The translations under genes were made by a program, and so were the position numbers. Source: an uncultured Blautia sp. (GTDB lineage Bacteria > Bacillota > Clostridia > Lachnospirales > Lachnospiraceae). From it: a stretch of DNA of 64,000 nt. How positions within the stretch are numbered: the first letter of the stretch is position 1; every line of letters starts with the position of its first letter. A model generated the notes under the pieces. The model made no database searches, was not told where the DNA came from, and saw only the letters and a program-made list of their open reading frames with translations. Of the stretch, positions 27,456-37,003 are shown one piece after another. Location of the stretch: contig UQCM01000007.1 of assembly GCA_900539525.1 (NCBI GenBank), forward strand, positions 1-64,000, given 5' to 3'.

Positions 27456-28022
27456 TTAAGTTTCCACTCCCTCTGCCAGCTGTAAAAACAGATGAACATT
27501 CGTTTTGTATTCTTTTCTCTTCTGAAGGGTAAGACCAATCTCATCCAGATAATCAAACTCTGTTTCCTTTGCCGCCTCTACGATCACCAGGGACTCCTCT
27601 GTAAGCAGAGAAGAATCTGCCAGGAAGGAAAGCACCTGTTTCTCCCATCCGTCATGGTAGGGCGGGTCCATGAATACAATGTCAAAAGAGTCTCCACCAT
27701 TCAGCCTGTTCAATGCAGTCATCACATCCATGCGCATGATGCTGCCCCTGTCTGCCAGATGTGTAAATGCCAGGTTCTGTGCGATACACTCGGAAGCTCT
27801 TCTGTCTTTTTCTATAAATACAGCCTCTCTTGCTCCCCGGCTCAGGGCCTCGATACCGATTCCACCGCTTCCGGCAAACAGATCCAGAAAACGGATATCA
27901 TACAGCTCGTGCTGGATCATATTGAACAGTGTCTCCTTGATGCGGTCTGTAGTAGGTCTCGTCTGGTCTCCCGGAACGGTCTTTAATGGAAGACGTTTGG
28001 CTGTTCCTGCAATCACTCTCAT
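27456..28022 (-). CDS. rsmD: 16S rRNA (guanine966-N2)-methyltransferase
   Basis: A 188-aa RsmD. The N-terminal [18 protein letters not shown], the [15 protein letters not shown] segment, the SAM-binding [20 protein letters not shown] and the catalytic motif VFMDPPY are all present. It methylates a guanine of 16S rRNA late in small-subunit assembly. It is translationally coupled to coaD. Confidence 0.95.
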   Translation of the reverse strand: MRVIAGTAKRLPLKTVPGDQTRPTTDRIKETLFNMIQHELYDIRFLDLFAGSGGIGIEALSRGAREAVFIEKDRRASECIAQNLAFTHLADRGSIMRMDVMTALNRLNGGDSFDIVFMDPPYHDGWEKQVLSFLADSSLLTEESLVIVEAAKETEFDYLDEIGLTLQKRKEYKTNVHLFLQLAEGVET

Positions 28023-28087
28023 AAAAAATATCTTACTCCCGCTTTCAAATATTCTAATTTATTATAGTTGTTTTGTATATTCTTGTC

Positions 28088-28178
28088 AATTATCAATTCA
28101 TTTCGCAAAATCGCCTCTGCGAGGCTTTCCTTTTTCCCCAAGGCAAATATTTATAAATCTGCATGACTCTGAACAGTA
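28088..28178 (-). repeat. Internally deleted copy of the miniature element
   Basis: The left part (CGCAAAATCGCCTCTGCGAGG) and right part (CCCCAAGGCAAATATTTATA through GACTCTGAACAGTAA) are joined without the middle hairpins. The outer left terminus is degenerate and the right end reads GTAA rather than GTTAC. It sits in the 235-bp gap between rsmD and the phoU terminator. Confidence 0.75.
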
Positions 28179-28187
28179 ATAATAAAT

Positions 28188-28211
28188 CCCCGGCTTTATA
28201 TAAAGCCGGGG
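28188..28211 (-). terminator. Terminator of the pst-phoU operon
   Basis: CCCCGGCTTTA and its complement form a 10-bp stem with a very short loop, followed on the minus strand by ATTTATTATTA. It lies 47 nt after the phoU stop. Confidence 0.8.
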
Positions 28212-28257
28212 AAGAGGATAATATTATAAAATGAAAACGAGCTTTCCTTCAAACCTG

Positions 28258-28920
28258 TTAACTGTTCATATATTCCTGTAAATCTCCGGTAACGATAAAC
28301 GCCACCCACTCTGCGATATTCGTTGCATGATCCGCCATCCGCTCTACATATTTGATGATCAGCAGATAGTCTACATATGCCCGGATATCATCCGGGTTCT
28401 CTTTCATCAGAACGCAGAGATTTTCCTTAATATCATTGAAATACCAGTCCACGGTATCGTCATCTTTTACAATCTGGCTGACAGCCTCGATATTCTCTTC
28501 GATAAAGCTGTTGATCGTTCTGGAGACCATGCTCCTCATGTGACGCAGCATCTCAAGAAGTCCGACGGGCATAGGAACAGGTTTTCGCTGTGTCAGATCT
28601 TTGATGTGCTCAGCGATATCTGCACAGTGATCTGCGATCCGCTCCAGATCCGATATCATCCGCATCACGGATGTGACACGGCGCAGGTCAGTGGCAACAG
28701 GCTGCTGCTTTGCCACAATGTTGATGCAGGCACGCTCAATATCACGCTCCATCTGATCAATGATATCATCCTTTTCAATCAGGTCCTGTGCTTCTTCAAT
28801 ATCCATATTCTTCAGTGCTTCGATCACCTGATCGATCATATGCTCAAGCTGCGTCCCCATGGTGCTTACATGCTGGGCCAGCTCTTCAAGCTGGGCAATA
28901 TATACTTTTCTTGTTGTCAT
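28258..28920 (-). CDS. phoU: PhoU phosphate-signalling protein
   Basis: A 220-aa, all-helical PhoU with the two repeated metal-binding three-helix bundles (DLERIADHCADIAEHI and YVERMADHATNIAEWV). It links the Pst transporter to the PhoR kinase and dampens the phosphate-starvation response when phosphate is plentiful. The start at ATG 28920 has GGAGGAAAG upstream; 32 further codons open upstream lie in pstB. It is the last gene of pstSCAB-phoU. Confidence 0.95.
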   Translation of the reverse strand: MTTRKVYIAQLEELAQHVSTMGTQLEHMIDQVIEALKNMDIEEAQDLIEKDDIIDQMERDIERACINIVAKQQPVATDLRRVTSVMRMISDLERIADHCADIAEHIKDLTQRKPVPMPVGLLEMLRHMRSMVSRTINSFIEENIEAVSQIVKDDDTVDWYFNDIKENLCVLMKENPDDIRAYVDYLLIIKYVERMADHATNIAEWVAFIVTGDLQEYMNS

Positions 28921-28933
28921 ATACTTTCCTCCA

Positions 28934-29698
28934 TCAGCCGAACCTGCCGGTAATATATTCTTCTGTTTTCTTCTCGCGCGGATTATTAAAGATCTGCTGT
29001 GTATCTCCGTACTCAATCACATCTCCTGTCAGGAAAAATGCGGTCTTGTCGGATATGCGGCTTGCCTGCTGCATATTGTGTGTAACAATAACAATGGTAT
29101 ACTTTTCCTTCAGTTCCACTGCCAGGTCTTCGATTTTCAATGTAGAGATCGGATCAAGGGCACTCGTCGGCTCGTCCATCAGGATGACCTCCGGCTCTAC
29201 TGCCAGTGCTCTTGCAATACAGAGCCTCTGCTGCTGTCCTCCGGACATGCCAAGTGCATTTTTCTTCAGCCGGTCTTTGACCTCATCCCAGATCGCCGCC
29301 TGGCGAAGACTTCGCTCTACGATTTCGTCGAGCCTGGACTTCTTTTTTATTCCGTGAATGCGTGGTCCGTATGCCACGTTATCGTAAATACTCATAGGAA
29401 ATGGATTCGGCTGCTGAAATACCATTCCGACTCTCTGACGCAGCTTGATGACATCGATATCGCTGTAGATGTCGATATTATCCAGATAAATATTGCCTTC
29501 CACTTTTACGCCGTCCACCAGGTCGTTCATACGGTTGATCGTCTTCAGAAAAGTGGATTTTCCGCATCCGGACGGTCCGATGAAGGCTACGATCTCATTT
29601 TTCGGAATCTCCATATTGATTTTATTCAGGGCTTTGAAGTCCCCGTAGTAAAGGCTTAAGTCCTTCACTGTAAATTTCGGCATTGTTCTCTCTTCCAT
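28934..29698 (-). CDS. pstB: Phosphate ABC transporter ATP-binding protein
   Basis: A 254-aa ATPase of the high-affinity phosphate importer. Walker A is GPSGCGKST, the Q-loop [15 protein letters not shown] is the PstB-specific form, the signature is MSGGQQQRL, and Walker B is [13 protein letters not shown]. The start may be ATG 29698 (AAGGAG upstream) or the internal ATG 29683. It lies 5 nt after pstA. Confidence 0.96.
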   Translation of the reverse strand: MEERTMPKFTVKDLSLYYGDFKALNKINMEIPKNEIVAFIGPSGCGKSTFLKTINRMNDLVDGVKVEGNIYLDNIDIYSDIDVIKLRQRVGMVFQQPNPFPMSIYDNVAYGPRIHGIKKKSRLDEIVERSLRQAAIWDEVKDRLKKNALGMSGGQQQRLCIARALAVEPEVILMDEPTSALDPISTLKIEDLAVELKEKYTIVIVTHNMQQASRISDKTAFFLTGDVIEYGDTQQIFNNPREKKTEEYITGRFG

Positions 29699-29703
29699 AA
29701 AGG

Positions 29704-30789
29704 CTATGCTCCTTTTTTGCTTAAAAGTTTTTTCGTAACCATCTTAGATGCAAAATTCAGTACGATGATGATGACCAGAAGTACAATCCCGATCGCACAT
29801 GCAGTCGTAAGGTCGTTCTCCTCTTTCATCAGCGTGTAGGCTTTGATCGTTAAGGTGGCACCGCTTGCAGAATTTCCAAAAAGTGCCTTTGGAATCTGAG
29901 CCACCGTTCCGGATGTCAGCAAAAGTGCAGCAGACTCTCCGACGATTCGTCCGATACTCAGAAGAACAGCCACCAGAATTCCCGGGAGTGCATTTGGAAG
30001 CACCACTCTGGAGATTGTCTGAAGCTTTGTTGCCCCCAGTCCAAGGGAAGATTCCCGGTAGGTCTTCGGGATTGCTTTCAGTGCCTCCTCTGTCGTTGTG
30101 ATCAGCGTAGGAAGCAGGATCATGCTCAGCGTCATTGCACCGGACAGAATCGAGTACTGGAACTGACAGACCTTTACGAAAAACAGTGATCCAAACAGAC
30201 CATAAATAATGGACGGGATACCTGCCAGATTCTCAATGGCAAAATGGATCACGGACATCCGTTTACCCGGTCTGGCATATTCAATCAGATAGATCGCTGC
30301 CATAATGCTGACCGGTGCTGCAATTAACAGAGAAAGCAGGATCATGTAAATGGTTGTCACTACCATAGGTACGATACCGCCACCCGGACGTACAATCTTC
30401 AGTTTTAATGTGGCAGCATCCGGGTTTTCTGCTTTCGTGATAAGATCCCCTTTTTTCACAGGGTATTTTTTTCCTTTGGGGTTCAGACTATCCTTAAGCG
30501 GGGAACTCCCCTCCATCTGCACAATGACAAACTCACCCTTTTCATTAGCCTGAAGCGTAATGCCAAGCTTTTCAATCGTTCCTTCTGTCACATGACCGGC
30601 GTCCATATCGGAAGCCACCGTCACGTATGTCGTCTTATCATCATAATCACTTGTCAGAAAATGCAGACTGATTCCCGGTGCACCCTTAATAACAATAAAC
30701 CCGATAATAACCGCCAGGATCATCACGGTAAATCCGGCAGAAAAATAAACTGCTGCTTTCTGGAAAGTATCTTTTGCTTTTCTGCTCAT
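29704..30789 (-). CDS. pstA: Phosphate ABC transporter permease PstA with inserted PDZ-like domain
   Basis: A 361-aa permease, about 65 residues longer than the usual PstA. The transport core is normal ([25 protein letters not shown] is the EAA loop). The extra length lies at residues 48-136 between the first two membrane segments, on the outer face of the membrane. Residues 70-134 read like a small PDZ-type fold, with LGITL, a central GSSPLKD turn and [11 protein letters not shown]. That assignment is mine by eye and uncertain. The gene directly abuts pstC. Confidence 0.92.
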   Translation of the reverse strand: MSRKAKDTFQKAAVYFSAGFTVMILAVIIGFIVIKGAPGISLHFLTSDYDDKTTYVTVASDMDAGHVTEGTIEKLGITLQANEKGEFVIVQMEGSSPLKDSLNPKGKKYPVKKGDLITKAENPDAATLKLKIVRPGGGIVPMVVTTIYMILLSLLIAAPVSIMAAIYLIEYARPGKRMSVIHFAIENLAGIPSIIYGLFGSLFFVKVCQFQYSILSGAMTLSMILLPTLITTTEEALKAIPKTYRESSLGLGATKLQTISRVVLPNALPGILVAVLLSIGRIVGESAALLLTSGTVAQIPKALFGNSASGATLTIKAYTLMKEENDLTTACAIGIVLLVIIIVLNFASKMVTKKLLSKKGA

Positions 30790-31683
30790 TTATTTTTCAC
30801 CTGCCTTATGTGTAAGCTTCAGCAATGTAAGATTAACGATCATAATAAAGAAGAACAGTATGACACCCGTAGCAAACAGCATTTCCTGCTGCCTTCCTGA
30901 TGAATAGCTCATCTCCATTGCAATGTTTGTTGTCAGAGGCCTTACCATGGACCAGAGACTGGTCGGAAGCCCCTGGGTCGGATTTCCCGCAATCATCATA
31001 ACCGCCATCGTCTCCCCGATCGCACGACCCACACCCAGCACAACTGCTGACAGAATGCCGGATTTGGCTGCCGGCAGAGTTGCTTTGAAAATGGTCTGCA
31101 TTTTTGAAGCACCCAACTCCAGGGAGGCCTCTCTGTAGGATTTTGGAACTGCCCGAAGAGCACTTTCAGAGAGGGAAACGATCGTTGGCAGAATCATGAT
31201 CGTAAGTACAATGATCACCGCCAGCAGCGACTGCCCCTGTACCTGCGGAGATATCGCCTTAATCATAGGAACGACTATACCAAGTCCGAATGCGCCGTAC
31301 AAAACGGAGGGAATGCCTGCAAGAAGCTCTACTGCCGGTTTGATTACTTTTACCGCGCCCTCCGGTGCAATTTCAGAGATAAATACTGCCGTCAGCACAC
31401 CGATCGGAACCCCGATCAGAATGGCGCCCAGTGTGGAAAACACAGAGCCGACAATCATATAGAAAATTCCATAAATATTCTGTCCGGGCGCCCACCTTGT
31501 TCCGGTAAGAAAATCGATAAAGCTATAAGCATCCTTTCCGAAAAACGGATGTAATCCTTTGTAAAATACAAATACGATAATGGCAATTACCGAAACAACA
31601 CCAACCAGGGCACATAACAGAAAAAGTCCTTCGACAGCTTTTTCCATAACATCCCGTTTTACATTCCGGTTCATTTGATTCAT
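30790..31683 (-). CDS. pstC: Phosphate ABC transporter permease PstC
   Basis: A permease with six predicted membrane segments and the EAA-type loop LRAVPKSYREASLELGASKMQTI. With PstA it forms the phosphate channel. The start is uncertain: ATG 31683 has AGGAAGG at a reasonable distance, while the frame is open to a GTG at 31722. It is separated from pstS by a 118-bp gap containing an attenuator-like hairpin. Confidence 0.93.
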   Translation of the reverse strand: MNQMNRNVKRDVMEKAVEGLFLLCALVGVVSVIAIIVFVFYKGLHPFFGKDAYSFIDFLTGTRWAPGQNIYGIFYMIVGSVFSTLGAILIGVPIGVLTAVFISEIAPEGAVKVIKPAVELLAGIPSVLYGAFGLGIVVPMIKAISPQVQGQSLLAVIIVLTIMILPTIVSLSESALRAVPKSYREASLELGASKMQTIFKATLPAAKSGILSAVVLGVGRAIGETMAVMMIAGNPTQGLPTSLWSMVRPLTTNIAMEMSYSSGRQQEMLFATGVILFFFIMIVNLTLLKLTHKAGEK

Positions 31684-31746
31684 ATAAATAGTATCCTTCC
31701 TGTCTTTCATATCTTCCCTCACAAGACGTTCTTTCTGTCAGGGTAT

Positions 31747-31775
31747 GAAAACAGGCTGTAGTGCAGCCTGTTTTC
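31747..31775 (-). terminator. Hairpin between pstS and pstC, likely partial terminator
   Basis: A perfect 12-bp inverted repeat, GAAAACAGGCTG / CAGCCTGTTTTC, with a 5-nt loop lies 27 nt after the pstS stop. The U-run is within the stem and followed by ATACCC, so termination would be incomplete. This fits higher expression of the binding protein than of the permeases. Confidence 0.6.
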
Positions 31776-31801
31776 CCTTTTATCGAATCACTCTTAACGA
31801 A

Positions 31802-32737
31802 TCACTCTGTGACTTTGATTCCGCCATGCTCCTCTACTGCTGCCTGTCCGTCTTCCGAAAGTGCGAACGCAAGAAATGCTTTTCCGGCATCCGTTACCTT
31901 ATCCTCATAATAGCAGAACAGGAACGGCCTGCTCAGAGGATAGCTGCCTGATTTTGCATTCTCAGCGGTTGCCTCAACACCTCCAACGGTCAGTGGTTTC
32001 ACCGTGTCATCGATGAATGAAAAGGAAACATATCCGATCGCATTCTCATTTCCTGCTACAGCTGCCTGTACCGGTCCATTTCCCTCAGACACTGCTGCAT
32101 TTCCTGTCAGTCCGCCTGCATCCTCGAGTCCGATCAGTTCCTCGAATGCACTTCTGGTTCCTGAGCTTTCCTCACGGGATACTACAAAGATATCTGCATC
32201 ATTTCCACCCAGATCCTTCCAGTTTGTGATCTTTCCTGAATAGATATCGGCCAGCTGTTCCTCTGAAATATCTTCAACTGCTTCATTTTCAGGGTTTACA
32301 ATCACTGCAATACCGTCATAGGCAAATACTTCTGTCTTTAATGCATCCTCTTTTTCTTCATCCTTCAGTTCTCTGGAAGATGCTCCGATATTGTTTGTTC
32401 CTGCCTTTGTATCTGTGATACCTGCTGAAGAACCGCTTCCTGTGTACTCGATGGTAACATCAGGATTCTGTGCCTCGAACTCATCCTTCATCTCGTTTAA
32501 GATCTTTTCAACAGACGTGGATCCTGTGATTACAATCGTTCCGCTCACATCTTCTGAAGCTTCTGCTGCATCAATTGCTTCTGCCGCGTCCGTTTCTGCC
32601 TCAGTTTCCGCTGCAGATGCTGTTGTTTCTGCTTCAGGTGACGCTGCAGGTGCTGTTGTCTCTGCCGTCTTGCTGCCACATGCGGTAAGTCCAAGTGCCA
32701 TAGCGCCAATTGCTGCCATTGACAATAATTTCTTCAT
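31802..32737 (-). CDS. pstS: Phosphate-binding lipoprotein PstS
   Basis: A 311-aa periplasmic-type solute-binding lipoprotein. The signal peptide MKKLLSMAAIGAMALG ends in the lipobox LTAC, followed by a Thr/Ala/Glu-rich linker (about residues 22-60) that tethers the domain. Phosphate-binding loops are recognisable: TGSTSVEKI, the GSGSSAGI segment and SREESSGTRSAFEEL. ATG 32737 has GGAGG nine bases upstream; the seven codons before it are open but lack a site. Expression is probably driven by PhoP through the repeated TTTACA boxes upstream. Confidence 0.95.
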   Translation of the reverse strand: MKKLLSMAAIGAMALGLTACGSKTAETTAPAASPEAETTASAAETEAETDAAEAIDAAEASEDVSGTIVITGSTSVEKILNEMKDEFEAQNPDVTIEYTGSGSSAGITDTKAGTNNIGASSRELKDEEKEDALKTEVFAYDGIAVIVNPENEAVEDISEEQLADIYSGKITNWKDLGGNDADIFVVSREESSGTRSAFEELIGLEDAGGLTGNAAVSEGNGPVQAAVAGNENAIGYVSFSFIDDTVKPLTVGGVEATAENAKSGSYPLSRPFLFCYYEDKVTDAGKAFLAFALSEDGQAAVEEHGGIKVTE

Positions 32738-32790
32738 AATCGTATTCCTCCAAATCATTTCATACTGTTTACCCGGTATCAGTCATTTAA

Positions 32791-32843
32791 AGTACTGTTC
32801 AGATCCCGTTCGCAAAACCGCCGCTTCAAAGCCGTTCTTTTGC
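32791..32843 (-). repeat. Degenerate relic of the miniature element in the pstS leader
   Basis: TACTGTTCAGATC followed by CGTTCGCAAAACCGCC and a GCCGTTCTTTTGCGC segment resembles one half of the family (TATTCAGAGTCCATTCGCAAAATCGCC). No second terminus or target duplication is recognisable. It would be transcribed in the 5' leader of pstS. Confidence 0.5.
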
Positions 32844-32890
32844 GCCTGTATGGATTTACCGGTAACGTTTTTTTGTTCTTACAAGTCTGT

Positions 32891-32944
32891 ATTCTAAACA
32901 CTTCAGGTCAGAAAAATATTTTGCATATGTAAAATGTATGTAAA
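32891..32944 (-). promoter_or_regulatory. Pho-box-like direct repeat and promoter of pstS
   Basis: On the minus strand two TTTACA hexamers (32939-32944 and 32928-32933) are separated by 5 nt. This is the arrangement of PhoP-binding repeats in Bacillus. A TAGAAT -10-like hexamer lies downstream (32891-32896) with no good -35, as expected for an activated promoter. phoPR is directly upstream. Confidence 0.6.
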
Positions 32945-32970
32945 AAAAGAAGGCCCTGACAGCCTCCTTT
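32942..32970 (-). terminator. Terminator of phoPR
   Basis: AAAGGAGGC and GCCTTCTTT form a 9-bp stem (one G-U pair) with a 7-nt loop, ending in a seven-T run. It begins at the phoR stop codon and its T-run overlaps the first TTTACA box. Confidence 0.75.
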
Positions 32971-34636
32971 ATCCCTGTAAGTGAACAGTAATGGTCGTTC
33001 CTTCTTCTTTATTACTATGGATTTCAATATATCCCCCCTGATATTCCACCACATGTTTGACAATCGAAAGACCCAGCCCCGTGCCCCCCGTCTGTTTGGA
33101 ATGGCTTTTATCAATACGATAAAATCTTTCAAAAATCCTCTCCTGATACTCCATCGGAATACCGATTCCTGTATCCGATACACGAATCACTGCATCCTCC
33201 TCATTCCCGTACACGCAGACCGTAACCTTTCCGCCCTGTACATTGTATTTGATGCTATTTTCACAAAGATTATAGATCAGATCATACATCAGCTGTCTGA
33301 CAGCCAGGATCGTCACAGGGCTTCCTTCCAGTTTTACCTTTACGGCGTTTTTTTTTGCCACAGGAATCAGCTGCATACATACTTCCTCTGCCATCCGGTA
33401 CAGATCCACCGGTTCCTTAGACAAGCGGCTGTCCTTTTCATCCAGCTGGCTGATTTTTATAATATCATTGACCAGCGTCAGAAGCCTTTTGGCTTCTTCA
33501 TAAATCTTCCCCGCAAAGACAGGCACATCCGACGGCTGAACCAGATGATTCTGCATCAGCTCGGCATACCCTGAAATCGATGTGAGCGGCGTCTTCAGTT
33601 CATGGGAAACATTGGCAGAAAACTCTTTTCTCAGCTGCTCGGCCTTCTGATTCGTAGTTACATCCATCACAAACAGAACGGCTCCCGTTACTTTTTCATT
33701 TTCCCTTACAGGATTTCCGAAAAACTGCACCTGTTTCTCAGAAAGTCTCAGCATAGCACTGTAGCATTCACCTTTCAAAGCTGCACTTACTGTTTCCTTC
33801 AGCTGTTCACTGCTGTTGAAGGTGGAGATATGTTTCTCCTCATAGGAAATCGACGGCACATCAAACAGTTCCTTACAGCTCTGATTCATAAACAGAATTC
33901 TGGAATTTGTGTCAAGAAGAATCAGACCCTCTGACATATTTCTTGTAATGGTCATGAATTTTTCTTTCTGATCGATCAGACTGTCCATCTGCTCCTGAAG
34001 CTGTGTGTTCTGCTTTTCGATCCGGTGAACCAGAGGCCAGAGCTCTTCAAACACAGACTCTGTTACGGGATGCTTCAGATCGATTTCATTTACCTTTTCA
34101 GCTATGATGCGGGCGATCCGGTGCGCTACCAGATATGCAAACATTAAAATGATCAGTGCCACGGCTGTCAACAGCGGAAGCAATTCCAGAAACGTTTTCA
34201 GGTTGCTCTTTACTTCCATGGATAGTCGGAGAATCTGCCCGTCCTCCTGTCTGACCGCATAATAATAAGTCTCTGTTTTCAGGGTATCTGACAGCCTTGT
34301 TTCCGAACCGCTGCCTTTATCCATGGCAGCCTGGATTTCCGGACGATTCCGGTGATTCTCCAGTCCGGATACACTTGCCGCGCTGTCATACAGAACCGTT
34401 CCTTCCTGATCGATCAGCGTGATCCTCAGAACATTCTTTTTCTTCAATCGCTCCAGATACTCCAGATTGTTCCCCTTGGTTTCAAAGGCAGCCGCTATGC
34501 AGAATGCCTCTGTCTTCACCTGTTCCTGCATTTCCCTGTGCATGCTCTGATTATAAAAATATACAAAAATCCCGGAAATCAGCAGTATCGTCATTGCTGC
34601 CAACCCCAGGATATTTTTATAGATAATCTTTTTCAC
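32969..34636 (-). CDS. phoR: PhoR-like sensor histidine kinase
   Basis: A 555-aa membrane kinase. Two membrane segments (residues 9-27 and about 150-170) enclose an extracytoplasmic sensor domain. A HAMP-like helix, a PAS domain (GLILLDTNSRILFMNQSC), the dimerisation/phosphoacceptor box FSANVSHELKTPLTSISGYA (His) and the ATP-binding boxes NLCENSIKY, DTGIGIP and GTGLGLSIVKHVVE follow. Translation starts at a GTG that overlaps the phoP stop (GTGA), with AGGAGA upstream. The adjacent pst operon and phosphate transporter support a phosphate-sensing role. Confidence 0.9.
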   Translation of the reverse strand: MKKIIYKNILGLAAMTILLISGIFVYFYNQSMHREMQEQVKTEAFCIAAAFETKGNNLEYLERLKKKNVLRITLIDQEGTVLYDSAASVSGLENHRNRPEIQAAMDKGSGSETRLSDTLKTETYYYAVRQEDGQILRLSMEVKSNLKTFLELLPLLTAVALIILMFAYLVAHRIARIIAEKVNEIDLKHPVTESVFEELWPLVHRIEKQNTQLQEQMDSLIDQKEKFMTITRNMSEGLILLDTNSRILFMNQSCKELFDVPSISYEEKHISTFNSSEQLKETVSAALKGECYSAMLRLSEKQVQFFGNPVRENEKVTGAVLFVMDVTTNQKAEQLRKEFSANVSHELKTPLTSISGYAELMQNHLVQPSDVPVFAGKIYEEAKRLLTLVNDIIKISQLDEKDSRLSKEPVDLYRMAEEVCMQLIPVAKKNAVKVKLEGSPVTILAVRQLMYDLIYNLCENSIKYNVQGGKVTVCVYGNEEDAVIRVSDTGIGIPMEYQERIFERFYRIDKSHSKQTGGTGLGLSIVKHVVEYQGGYIEIHSNKEEGTTITVHLQG

Positions 34637-35313
34637 TTGGAATCTCCTATCTTGTATCCAATACCGCGTATGGTCTTGATCATATCACCGCACTCCCCCA
34701 GCTTCTGACGAAGAGAACCGATATGCACATCTACTGTTCTGCTTTCTCCTTCATATTCATAGTTCCAGATCCTGTCCAGAATCTTATCTCTGGACAGAAC
34801 AATTCCTCTGTTTTTCATCAGGTAAACAAGCAGTTCGAATTCTTTAAAGGTCAGAATCACCGGTCTTTCTTTAACAAACACCTCGTGTTTCTGCTCATCC
34901 ACTCTAAGATCACCGATCACCAGTTCGCAGGACTCCTCCTTCTCCGTCCGCCGAAGGACTGCCTTTACCCTGGAGATCAGCTCCATAACTCCAAACGGTT
35001 TGGTCACATAATCATCTGCTCCCATATCCAGGCCCATTACCTTATCATACTCTGCTGCTTTTGCCGTCAGCATGATCACCGGAATGTTCCTGTAATTGTC
35101 TTCATTCCTTATTTTCTTCAGAATTGTAATGCCATCCTCATCAGGAAGCATGATATCCAGCAATAACAGAGCAGGCTTCTGTGCAGCCATTCCCTTATGG
35201 AAATCAGCTGCACAGGCAAACCCTGAAGCTTCAAATCCGGCAGTTTTTAAAGCATAAACTACGAGTTCTCTGATGTTACTGTCATCCTCTACACAATAAA
35301 TCACATGACTCAT
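34633..35313 (-). CDS. phoP: PhoP/PhoB-like response regulator
   Basis: A 226-aa OmpR-family regulator. The receiver has the phospho-acceptor Asp in LLLDIMLPDEDG, with acidic VEDD at the start and TAKA/DDYVTKPF later. The winged-helix DNA-binding domain (EFELLVYLMKNRGIVLSRDKI; RTVDVHIGSLRQKLGE) is intact. ATG 35313 is used because GAGGGATT precedes it. It is the likely activator of pstS. Confidence 0.92.
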   Translation of the reverse strand: MSHVIYCVEDDSNIRELVVYALKTAGFEASGFACAADFHKGMAAQKPALLLLDIMLPDEDGITILKKIRNEDNYRNIPVIMLTAKAAEYDKVMGLDMGADDYVTKPFGVMELISRVKAVLRRTEKEESCELVIGDLRVDEQKHEVFVKERPVILTFKEFELLVYLMKNRGIVLSRDKILDRIWNYEYEGESRTVDVHIGSLRQKLGECGDMIKTIRGIGYKIGDSK

Positions 35314-35326
35314 AAGCAAAATCCCT

Positions 35327-37003
35327 CTAATGTTCTGAGATCACATATCCGGCCAGGTTATAGGCATGATCTGATATTCGTTCCAGATTGCTGATAATAT
35401 CCAGGAAAATCACACCATTTTCCGGATTGCAGAGCTGTCTGGAAAGACGCTCGATATGCTTTTCTCTCAGCTCTTCTTCCATGCTGTCCACCATATCCTC
35501 ATATTTACCGACCTTAGTCGCTGCTTCCACACTTTCTTCTTCTCTGGCCTTTATGGAAAAATGGAAGGACTTTGCAACCAACTCCATGATCTCTCTCATT
35601 TCCTGGACCGCCTCTTCCGAAAACCTGATCGGCGTACCATCTTTCGTATCCACCAGTTCGGCAATATTTTCCGTATGGTCGCCGACTCTTTCAATATCAC
35701 TGACAGAGTAAAACAGGTTGTTAATAATATTATGCTGTTCTTCGTTCAGCGAAAGGTTACTGATCTGCACCAGATAACCTGTGATCAGTTTTTCCATTGT
35801 ATTGATCGTCTGTTCTGTCTTATAAACTGCTTCGATCTTTTCCTTGTCATATTCCAGGACTGCTTCGAAAGAACGCTTTAGATTATCTGAGGTAATCTTT
35901 CCCATATGTACTACTTCAAGAATCGCATTCTCTACTGCGAAAGACGGTGTCTCCAGAATACGCTTGTCCAGATGACGCAGAGTTACAATTTCCTCGCTGT
36001 CCTCTGCAGGCTCTTCCTCCCCGGAATGCTCCTTCACGATAACGCCCGAAAGCTTAACAAGTTTATCTGCGAACGGAAACAGCAACACCGTACAGGTAAT
36101 ATTGAAAATCGTATGGAAAATCGAGATTCCCACACTGTTGATCCCGGCAGCTCCATAGGCCGGCATAAAACGGAAAAATACAAACAATCCCGCTCCAAAC
36201 ACCACGGCACCCAGGACATTAAAAGTCAGGTGGATCACTGCCGCACGCTTGGCATTTCTCGGCGCCCCGATACTGGACAGTAATGCTGTCACACAGGAAC
36301 CAATATTGGATCCCAGGCTGATATAGATGGCCGAGCTGGCAGTCACCACCCCGCCGGTAGCCGCCAGTGTCTGAAGGATTCCCACAGATGCCGAGGAACT
36401 CTGCATGATCGCCGTCACAATGGCACCGATTGCAATTCCCAGCAGAGGATTATTTCCAAACAGTGCAAAAGCCTGCGTAAAGATCGGAAGCTCCGTATAA
36501 GAGGAAGCAGCATTCTTCATAAAATCAAGTCCGATAAACAGCAGACCCAGGCCGATCACTATCTCTCCCGCCGTCTGCTTCTTCTGTTTCTTTGAAAACA
36601 TGATAAAAAAGGAGCCGATCCCCACCAGCAAAGGTGCGTACAGGGACGGTGAGATCGCCTTAAAGCTGTCCCCCAGCTGCCCCAGCGATACGATCCAGGA
36701 AGTGATACAGGTACCGATATTCGCTCCCATGATCACACCCACTGCCTGTGTCAGGCTCATAATTCCGGCATTTACAAATCCCACGACCATAACAGTGGTT
36801 GCACCACTGCTCTGAATGATCGCTGTGACAAGTGCTCCCACGATGACTGCCATAAAACGGTTATTTGTTAAAATTCCCAAAAGCTCCTGCATTTTCTTTC
36901 CGGTAGACTTCTGGATACCGTCGGACATGCTGTGCATACCGAACAGAAACATTCCCAGACCTCCGGCAAACATGAATAAATTCTGAATATCATTTATAGA
37001 CAT
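35327..37003 (-). CDS. Na/Pi cotransporter family protein with C-terminal PhoU domain
   Basis: A 558-aa protein of the NptA/YjbB type. The two Na/Pi repeat motifs are visible (GALVTAIIQSSGATTVMVVGFVNAG and GAIVTAIMQSSSASVGILQTLAA, each with the QSS motif), in a polytopic first 310 residues. Residues 340-558 are helical with PhoU-like helices (DIERVGDHTENIAELV and NLERISDHAYNLAGYV). The family moves phosphate, usually as a sodium symporter or exporter; direction is not known here. ATG 37003 lies in the 3' end of the mgsA-like gene. It forms a transcription unit upstream of phoPR. Confidence 0.9.
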   Translation of the reverse strand: MSINDIQNLFMFAGGLGMFLFGMHSMSDGIQKSTGKKMQELLGILTNNRFMAVIVGALVTAIIQSSGATTVMVVGFVNAGIMSLTQAVGVIMGANIGTCITSWIVSLGQLGDSFKAISPSLYAPLLVGIGSFFIMFSKKQKKQTAGEIVIGLGLLFIGLDFMKNAASSYTELPIFTQAFALFGNNPLLGIAIGAIVTAIMQSSSASVGILQTLAATGGVVTASSAIYISLGSNIGSCVTALLSSIGAPRNAKRAAVIHLTFNVLGAVVFGAGLFVFFRFMPAYGAAGINSVGISIFHTIFNITCTVLLFPFADKLVKLSGVIVKEHSGEEEPAEDSEEIVTLRHLDKRILETPSFAVENAILEVVHMGKITSDNLKRSFEAVLEYDKEKIEAVYKTEQTINTMEKLITGYLVQISNLSLNEEQHNIINNLFYSVSDIERVGDHTENIAELVDTKDGTPIRFSEEAVQEMREIMELVAKSFHFSIKAREEESVEAATKVGKYEDMVDSMEEELREKHIERLSRQLCNPENGVIFLDIISNLERISDHAYNLAGYVISEH

